The notes under the pieces are model-generated. The model searched no databases, had not been told where the DNA came from, and saw nothing but the letters and a program-made list of their open reading frames with translations. 64,000 bases of DNA from Amborella trichopoda (lineage: Eukaryota > Streptophyta > Magnoliopsida > Amborellales > Amborellaceae). Both the position numbers and the translations under genes were made by a program. The stretch's first letter is position 1, and every line of letters begins with the position of its first letter. This document shows, piece after piece, positions 57,498 to 64,000 of the stretch. The stretch covers positions 1,557,863-1,621,862 of the forward strand of contig NW_006499436.1 in assembly GCF_000471905.2 (NCBI RefSeq), given 5' to 3'.

Positions 57498-59263
57498 TAG
57501 GGGTGAGAACTGTCTCGATCCGGATCCGAAACCCGAATTTCGGATCCTATTTGGATCCGGGTATGGATCCAAGATGTGCGTCCGAAATTCAGATCCTGAT
57601 CTAAGAGCTAATCCGAATTAAAATCCGGTTCGGATCTGGTTGCAGGTGGATTCGATCCGGATCCGACTTGATTTTTAAATATAATATTATTTAAGTTATA
57701 TATATATATATAAGTTATAATTTATATATTGTATAATATAATATATATATATATATATTATATAACTTTTAAAATTCTAGAACTTAGACTTATTTCCCAT
57801 CGTCTATGGATGGAGGGTGAACGGTGGAGATTGATCCATTCCCTTCTCTCCCTAAACAAAGGACAACGACTTAGGGTTTCTCTTTGGTTACCATCGACTA
57901 TCGCCGAGCCCACTGGTTTGGTTTCCATTGGCCATTTCTCTCTAGACTGCTTGCCTTTTTGCTCCCACCCTTCTCTCTCCCCCTCGAGCTTCAACTGCTT
58001 GGTGGCTCTAATGGCCAATGGCCAATGCTACTGGAGACCTCAATCGTTAAACACCATTAAAAGGACCCCCATTTTCTTGGCGTCTTCATAAGGCCAAACT
58101 TTCATCTTCAGTGATAGCTCCTAGCTTTTATTATATGTCCAGCCTCTTGTATGCAGAGGACAACAACATGTTGGAATGGGATGAGGAGGTTGATCCAGAA
58201 AGAGAAAGTCATGGAAACCCTATTCTTATTAGTGGTTTTATGGGCCTAGATATACCATTGCAATTAAATGAATGCATGGGTATACTGGTTCAAAAGAAGG
58301 GGGCTTTCTCCCTCGATATGGCTATCTAACCGAGCTGCAAAGTGGGGTTTTGGATTCATCGTTGCGCAGAGAGGCCATCAACTGGATTTGGAAGGAGGGT
58401 TTCTGATAAAGCTTTTTCCTTTCTTTGGTTTTGTTTTGTTACATTTGCTTGGTTTGGAGTTTTGGGTTTTGAAGGGTTTTGTTTGGGGTTTTACAAGTTC
58501 ATGGCCATTACAGTTTTCAGCCTCTCACTGCATATCTCTTTGTAAATTATCTGGATCAATTCCAATTAGTAGTGAACAATGCAAGCCAAGATTGCTTTTT
58601 TTTCCCTCATTGGTTTGTTTGATGATTGAGTTATAGGTCTTTCATTTTGGGTTTTTGCTGTTTTTTTTCAATAAAACTGCATCTTTCAATAAAGGATTGG
58701 TCTTGAGATCCATTAATGGCGATTCCATGGATTTTTGCAATGTCTGGGCTTATGCTGTCAACTCTTGATGCTATGGATTGAGCCTGAAAACCCTCTTTTT
58801 TTTTTGTATTAGAGTTTCTAATTATAGTAATTTATTTGGCAATTTTTCTAAATTTGTGCAATTTCTCTAAGGCTTTGCCTTGAAGAAGGCCCTATTGAGG
58901 TTTCTGCACAGTGTTGTTTTTGTCTTAGGGTTTCTACTCCTAGACAGTTGTTTCAGACGCTTTGAGATCAGGTTTTAGGCAATTGGGTATGGGTGTTGTT
59001 TAATCAGAGATCTTGAGTTTAGATAAAAGGAAATCATTGCGATTTTGAGCATAAGTCTGAAGAGATGGATCAATGTGATGATAATTGATCCTTTCTGCAG
59101 ATACTTCGAAGGTATACTTTGAAGGTAGTCTGGAAGTAAATCTGGATCCGGATCTTATACAAAATTTCGGATTTGGATCCGGATTTTTAATGTTTAGGAT
59201 CGGATCGGATCCAGATCCAGATCTCGGTGGATCCGGACCCAATCCGATCCATTCTCATCCATG
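57498..59263 (+). mobile_element. hAT-like transposon carrying cyclin D gene sequence
   Basis: 1766 bp, ends TAGGGGTGAGAA and (inverted) CATGGATGAGAA, flanked by a perfect 8-bp target duplication AAAAGGGG (57490-57497, 59264-59271). Both subterminal regions are packed with GGATCCGG-type repeats. These are hAT hallmarks. No transposase is present. The interior holds a cyclin D gene fragment with its intron (58114-58562), so the element captured host genomic DNA. A tract (57690-57770) of TA repeats and a possible 5' untranslated part lie before the cyclin piece. Movement would need a hAT transposase from elsewhere. Confidence 0.88.
58114..58562 (+). pseudogene. Captured cyclin D fragment (N-terminus, intron, start of cyclin box)
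   Basis: The first frame, from a spoiled start codon (ATA where ATG is expected), reads IAPSFYYMSSLLYAEDNN, then PLQLNECMGILVQKK. After a one-base shift near 58300 it reads GFLPRYGYLTELQSG and VLDSSLRREAINWIWKE (58302-58397). A 99-bp intron (58399-58497, GT...AG) follows, then VHGHYSFQPLTAYLFVNYLD (from 58498). This is the plant D-type cyclin order: 'SLLCAEDN', 'PLQSdECi..LVekE..flP..dYl..Lrsg', 'RREAi.WI.KV' and 'HAHYsFGPLTAYLSVNYLDRF'. The Rb-binding LxCxE motif is not seen (LLYAED in its place). D-type cyclins activate CDKs at G1/S. This copy is truncated and frameshifted. Confidence 0.82.
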
Positions 59264-59449
59264 AAAAGGGGTCACAAGTGGCTAAACTATGAGATCCTCT
59301 TTCGCAGAAAAGCCATCTAACCTTGAAAGAAAAGCTGAGCATTAGATAGAAAACCTTCTAAACCTTAAAAAAAAGGTTTTTCACATAAAAGCTCCACTTT
59401 TTGTACTAAATAAACCCACAGTATAGGGAAAACCTTATAAGCAAGATCC

Positions 59450-61300
59450 ATGGGTGTAATGGAAGTTCAATTAGCCATAGTTCCAAAATTATGCATATGT
59501 ACCATTTTGTGCATACCCCAGAAAAACACATCTAGAGTTTCTAGATTCTAGTTAACTTCTCTTGAAGTCAGGAAGTAGTTCATATGCTAGGCTTCTCCAT
59601 AATTTGAGAATGTTTAAAGACGATTTCTTGTTACCATATTTCATATAGAGTTTTATCTACTTTTTTTATCTGCTTTTTTAATATGAAACTCTATTAATAA
59701 GAAAACACATCTAGAGGTTCTAGATTCTAGTTAACTTCTCTTGAAGTCAGGAAGTAGTTCATATTCTGGGCTTCTCCATAATTTGATAAAGTTTATAGAC
59801 GATTTCTTATTAGAATATTTCATATAGAGTTTTATAGAGTTTTGTTTACTTTTTTTATATGAAACTCTATTAATAAGAAAACATACCAAAAGTAGGGTTT
59901 CACCCATAATTTCAAAGGTGAACTAAAAGTTAGAAGCATTGAGTTAACCATTTCTATCAACGTTCTATTTTTCCTCTCAGCTAGGCCATTTTTTTAAGTG
60001 TATAAAGAGTGGTCACTTTGTAAATTATTCCATTACTTTCATGTAATAATTAAAATAATTCGATCAATATTCTCCAACCCTATCACTTCTTAGGATCTTA
60101 GTTCTCTTATTGAGTTAATTTTCAACTTCCTCTTTGTAAACCTTGAATTTTTTAAAGCTTCTTTTTCATGTCTTCGCAAATACAAATAACTATAACGAGA
60201 GAAATCATCCATGAATGTAATGAAATATCATTTTTCCTGTTCGTAGAATGTTACTTGGATGACAATTATAACTATGTACAAGCTTCAAGGATTCTGTATT
60301 CCTCTCGAACGATGGAAAGGATTTTCTTGTTATTATGTCTAGTATACATTACTCATATTCTTCATTTGATAAATCACTGCATTGAAATTAGTTGCTACCT
60401 AACAATGGATTCTATATAGTCATAATTCGAATGTTTTAATTTGACATGCCACAACTTGCATGAACTTAACAATGTATGCAAAAGAATGCTTTATTTCATT
60501 TATCAAGCTTGAACATCCCATTGCATGAGTATCCCACTCAAATAAATACACCATTCTTGGTCAATATGATCTTACTGACATAATGATCTTCTTGAAGCCT
60601 CTCTTATTAAAAACCTAGGCTAATACCCTCTTTAATATCATATCAGGTACATGAATTTTTTTTGTGAAGGTTTACACCTTGCTGGAACTCAAATTCTGTT
60701 CTATAATACCTTTACCAAGCAACTTTGCAATGACATATGTTCCTAATAGGACTAGGTCCCCAACTACCACAAGCACAACATTCCTAAAGAGGTCTCCCCA
60801 ACTACCACAAGCTCATAATTCCTAAAGAGGTCTCAGTTGTTTGATATATGAATGGAATCTCACATATCTACCACAAACCATCCTCTTTCCTAACTATGTT
60901 AACTTCAGTGACCACAAGCACCAACTTTTCTTTGCTGAACATGTTTTCTTGATTTTGAAGGTTCTTGTGGCCTCTTTTATATCAGCATTTACTTGAATAG
61001 TGCATGGGTTTTCTACAAACATAACAGTTTCCTATCCTTATGGGTTTTGCATGTTGGACTTTTGATCCTCAAATATTTCCTTTTGGCTCAAGGGAAAGCA
61101 AAGCTTCATATTATTTTGAGCATTGTCCTTTGACTAGTGTCTTCCTCACTTTGAAGTGAGTGTTGAATTTGAACGAAAACAACATCGACCTTCTTGTTTT
61201 TTCTTTTTTATTGTTTTCACTCTCTTCAATTTCTTGTTTATTCCTAAAAAGGTTAGCCCCTCTCTGCCAAGATTCCCAAAGCCCAAGATAAATGTTGGTG
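59450..61300 (-). pseudogene. Ty1/copia Gag to integrase fragment A
   Basis: Minus-strand order from 61300 down: Gag text (GLWESWQRGANLFRNKQEIE), a canonical zinc knuckle CYVCRKPMHYSSKC (60985-61026), gag-pre-integrase type text (VLTKNGVFI, CNGMFKLDK), integrase (YFITFMDDFSRYSYLYLRRH, 60150-60235; ILRSDRVGEY; NRTLIEMVNSML, about 59940) and its C-end (LLNRVPYKKSNKTPYEIW, CVFLGYAQNG), which is present twice. No RT, RNase H or LTRs. Many stops. Confidence 0.78.
59524..59884 (-). repeat. Tandem duplication, about 180-bp unit x2, in copia integrase
   Basis: 'acacatctagag(t/g)ttctagatt' + 'ctagttaacttctcttgaag' to 'atgaaactctattaataaga' is repeated (59524-59703 and 59704-59884) with scattered changes. 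The unit equals the integrase C-terminal piece. Confidence 0.88.
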
Positions 61301-61343
61301 CAAGTCGGGGATAAACAATATTCACTTTCTATTAATTTTTTAT

Positions 61344-61576
61344 GGGATTGTCTTTATAGAGACCATTTATGTTTTGTACATAGAGATCATAATCATTCTT
61401 GTTCTTTAAATTTCAAAATGGGTAGTTTTAAGAGTGTCATTGAATAGATATAAAGTTCCAAAAAAAGTTTCTCGGACTTCGTGACTCACCCAAGCCATCC
61501 CCTTTGATATCTAATGAGTGAGAATGATTGTGACCTCCTTGTACAAAAGATAAATGGTCTCTTTGTGGACAATCCC
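61344..61576. mobile_element. MITE, 233 bp, copy 1
   Basis: Terminal inverted repeats of about 60 bp: GGGATTGTC..., AGAGACCATTTAT, TTGTACA, matched inverted at the right end (...ATAAATGGTCTCTTTGTGGACAATCCC). Flanks ATTTTTTAT / AATTTTTAT give an 8/9-bp target duplication, the size expected for Mutator-type elements. Same length and family as 63235-63467, with the centre in opposite orientation. Confidence 0.85.
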
Positions 61577-63720
61577 AATTTTTATCCAAATAGAAACTAA
61601 ATCAACCCACTAATTTGAACCCTACTAATTTGAATCAAAACAAAACACCCTATCAAATCTTATGTTTATAGCTGTCATTATGGCCAAAATATTCGATCGA
61701 GTGTGGCTTTCTCTTCTCCAGCTGCCCCAGCCCCTCTAGCATTTTCTCCTCCAAACTTCACAAATTGAAAACCATTTGTGAACACGTCTGTGGTTTTTAC
61801 CTCTGTTGCTTGGGGCAAAAGGTCTATTATCCACTCAACACCTTTTCTAGAATGAAATGGTGGTATACTTTGGTGTATGTCATCCTTGCATGAAATGCTA
61901 GATTCTTTTCGAGTTGTGGGACTCTTTATTGCAATGTGGTTTGAATTCACTTCATATGCAACATCTACATACTTTGGATTTGGTTTGCAAACACGAGTAT
62001 ACCTATCTGATTGTCAACTACTGATCTAAATCTCTTCAATGTAATGGTTGTAGCTCCTTTGGTGTAGGTTTAACTGCAACTCAGTTGCACATCGTGAACT
62101 TGTACTTTTCCTATCTTCCACATACTGACCTGCTTGTGGAAGTTCCATCTCCCAACAATATGGGTAACAACTGTCGTTCCCCAATCTCATCCATAGTGCA
62201 ATGCTGAGCCTATTTCTTGTAGCTTCACCGATAACACAATCGATGATGCTATTTTTCAAGTCCTGTAGAAGAGCAACCATATCTAATGTTGCCTTCATCT
62301 TGTTGGCAAGAAAAGGGTAAATCCTGCGAAGTCCCATTTTCAGCTGACCACCGCGCTGAGGCTTCAGCAAATATGACATCCCCCATGACACAAATTCTCC
62401 CAATAGAAGGGTCCAGGCATTGCCATCGCTTTGCCATCCGTTTTTTTACTCGTCGTAGCCAATGAACATCGCACACACAACCTTCTTTGCCAACTTCATC
62501 TACTATGGCTTCATCACCGTCACTTAGCACACACAGTTGAATACCAAATGGCATATGGTTGGGTTAACCGTATTCTGAAACATGGAAAAAAATCATTGGC
62601 TTATCAAATTCTCTATTGAGCCTTGAAAAAGATTCAACAAAAGACAAAAACAAATCCACGATCTGTTTTACGTCAAGCAATACGTGGAGTACCTCCCGAT
62701 ATAGCACTTCTTCTTACAAGCCTCTCATATGGGGATGCGTACCCCAACTGTGGCATCGAGAGGCCATTAACTACATGAGTTGCAATGCAGATGCACCATT
62801 TTTAATATTGCAGCTGCATGTTTCTCCCTTGCATCATGCTTCACATTTTTTTCACTAGATGCCTATCCTTCCTTTTCATAGTTCTGTTTTGCTGTGGAGT
62901 GCACATGTTAGTTACTGCTTTATTTTGCCTACCTTCAAGCATGCATCAAATTCTTTTTATATGTACCCATTACCATTATCAGTTTGCAAGCACCAAATCA
63001 TGCAAGTGACTTCTCTCTATTGGCTTATTCATAGAATTTGAACCTCGCAAACACTTCAAAATTATCCCTCAAACAATATACACATGTAGCTTAATAATCA
63101 TTCACAAAGATGAGGAAGTTGTGATAACCTAGGACAGACTAGAACTCCTTAGACCTGCACAAACTAGAGTGGACCACCACCAATGGAACCTTCAAGAATG
63201 TACAAAGAATTTCTATTGATGTGAATTTATTTATGGGATTGTTTACAAAGAGACCATTTATCTTTTGTACATGGGGTTCACAACTATTCTCACTCATTAG
63301 ATGTCAAATTGGATGGCTTGGAGTGAGTCACAAAGTCGGAGAATTTTTTTTGGAACTTTGTGTCTATTTTATGACATTCTTATAATCACCCATTTTGAAA
63401 TTTGAGGGACAAAAATGATTGTGACCTCCATGTACAAAGGATAAATGGTCTCTTTGTAGGCAATCCCCTTATATATTGGCAATCCGCACAGGCTATGAGA
63501 TGCCAATCCTCTAATTGCTGATGCCCCTCACAATTTGTCACGTTGACATTATATGCTACTTGTCATATGTGACCCAAGCGAGATGATCGTGCCACAAATC
63601 TGGCATCTCATTACAAGGGGTTTTATCGACTGATGCAATACCAACAAATATAGCATACACTTCCTCTTTTTGTTTCTCCTCTTTTTGTTTCTATGCATAA
63701 TTGGGCCTGCTTTGAACTTC
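61577..63720 (-). pseudogene. Ty1/copia integrase fragment B
   Basis: Minus-strand order: LWHDHLAWVTYDK (gag-pre-integrase, about 63580), NFLIFVNDY and REKSLA-type integrase core (63000-63130), LQTDNGNGY, CTPQQNRTMKRKDRHLVKKM (about 62850-62910), [22 protein letters not shown] (about 62730), FIGYDE (about 62465), VMGDVIFAEASARWSAENGT (62350-62410) and a linker ending KPNPKYVDVAYEVNSN (about 61940). This follows copia integrase to the pre-RT linker. MITE copy 2 lies within it. RT is absent, and the part after the linker (61678-61900) is unclear. Different in sequence from fragment A. Confidence 0.72.
63235..63467. mobile_element. MITE, 233 bp, copy 2
   Basis: GGGATTGTTTACAAAGAGACC to CTCTTTGTAGGCAATCCC. 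Flanks TTTATTTAT / CTTATATAT (7/9). The centre ('gtgagtcacaaagtcggaga') is the inverse of copy 1 ('tctcggacttcgtgactcac'). Confidence 0.85.
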
Positions 63721-63922
63721 ACCTTCTTGAATACATTATATCATCGCTTCTCCTGCCCGTCAGCAGTGACTACCAACAGTTGAGGCAATTCCACTGTCTC
63801 ATCTTCACTTGGTGGTGGAAACTCCGGCATATTTCGGTGATAACATATTCCAATTACCTATTCCAACACGAGTGTGGTCAATATAGTATCAACTTTTGTT
63901 GCCATCTCTTGAAGTTTCTTCT

Positions 63923-64000
63923 TAGGGGTGTAAATCGGTTGGGTTGGGTTAGATCTTTGCTGGACCTGGACCCAACCCGAACCCTAATCTAGGCCATTGG
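63923..64000 (+). mobile_element. 5' end of a hAT-like element, cut by the window edge
   Basis: TAGGGGTGTAAATCGGTTGGG followed by GGTTGGG and ACCCAACCCGAACCC subterminal repeats. This is the typical hAT left terminus. The rest lies beyond 64000. Confidence 0.6.

Noticed and set aside
1..64000. CRISPR arrays, tRNA or rRNA genes
   Set aside because: No regularly spaced short repeats with unique spacers, and no cloverleaf or rRNA core words were found. TGGTATCAGAGC sites are retroelement primer sites, not tRNA genes.

Overview
The window reads as nuclear DNA of a flowering plant: a plant-type MIKC MADS-box first exon, plant Ty1/copia, Ty3/gypsy and LINE retroelements, plant-style MITEs, and AT-rich non-coding DNA with one 20-base assembly gap (17402-17421). 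I cannot fix the plant family. No rRNA, tRNA, CRISPR array or bacterial-type operon is visible. Almost everything recognisable is transposon-derived. The host-gene signals are a possible terminal exon at 3-107, a short MADS-box gene at 20196-20869, and a piece of a cyclin D gene carried inside a DNA transposon at 57498-59263.

Layout. 1-9.0 kb: possible gene end, a hAT-like element, a copia gag scrap, a LINE RNase H scrap, local repeats and an AT-rich foldback region. 9.0-16.4 kb: remains of a gypsy element (3' non-coding region plus LTR) split by an unusual insertion made only of three long LTRs joined by two 101-bp spacers (9271-14495, target duplication TGAGG). 16.5-19.1 kb: a cluster of related AT-rich MITE-like copies. 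19.2-20.9 kb: MADS-box gene. 21.1-25.6 kb: a copia element with both LTRs and target duplication CAGTC. 25.6-29.1 kb: copia scrap, unrecognised DNA, and a TRIM element with a 29-bp interior.

29.1-41.5 kb is a nest. A plus-strand copia element had its 5' LTR split by a minus-strand copia of the same family (29253-37682). The reverse transcriptase region of that copy was in turn split by a minus-strand LINE (30751-34092). 41.5-43.6 kb is a minus-strand gypsy piece. 45.5-53.6 kb is a near-complete plus-strand LINE inserted in a gypsy LTR and itself carrying a truncated second LINE (51437-52528). 56.5-57.4 kb is a second TRIM. 57.5-59.3 kb is the hAT-like element with cyclin D sequence. 59.4-63.9 kb holds two degraded minus-strand copia pieces and two 233-bp MITEs, and the window ends inside another hAT-like terminus.

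Nearly all transposon reading frames contain stops or frameshifts and should be inactive. The value of the window lies in the insertion order, which target duplications and split domains let one read directly, and in three different coding-less LTR elements that keep little more than a primer binding site and polypurine tract between their LTRs.
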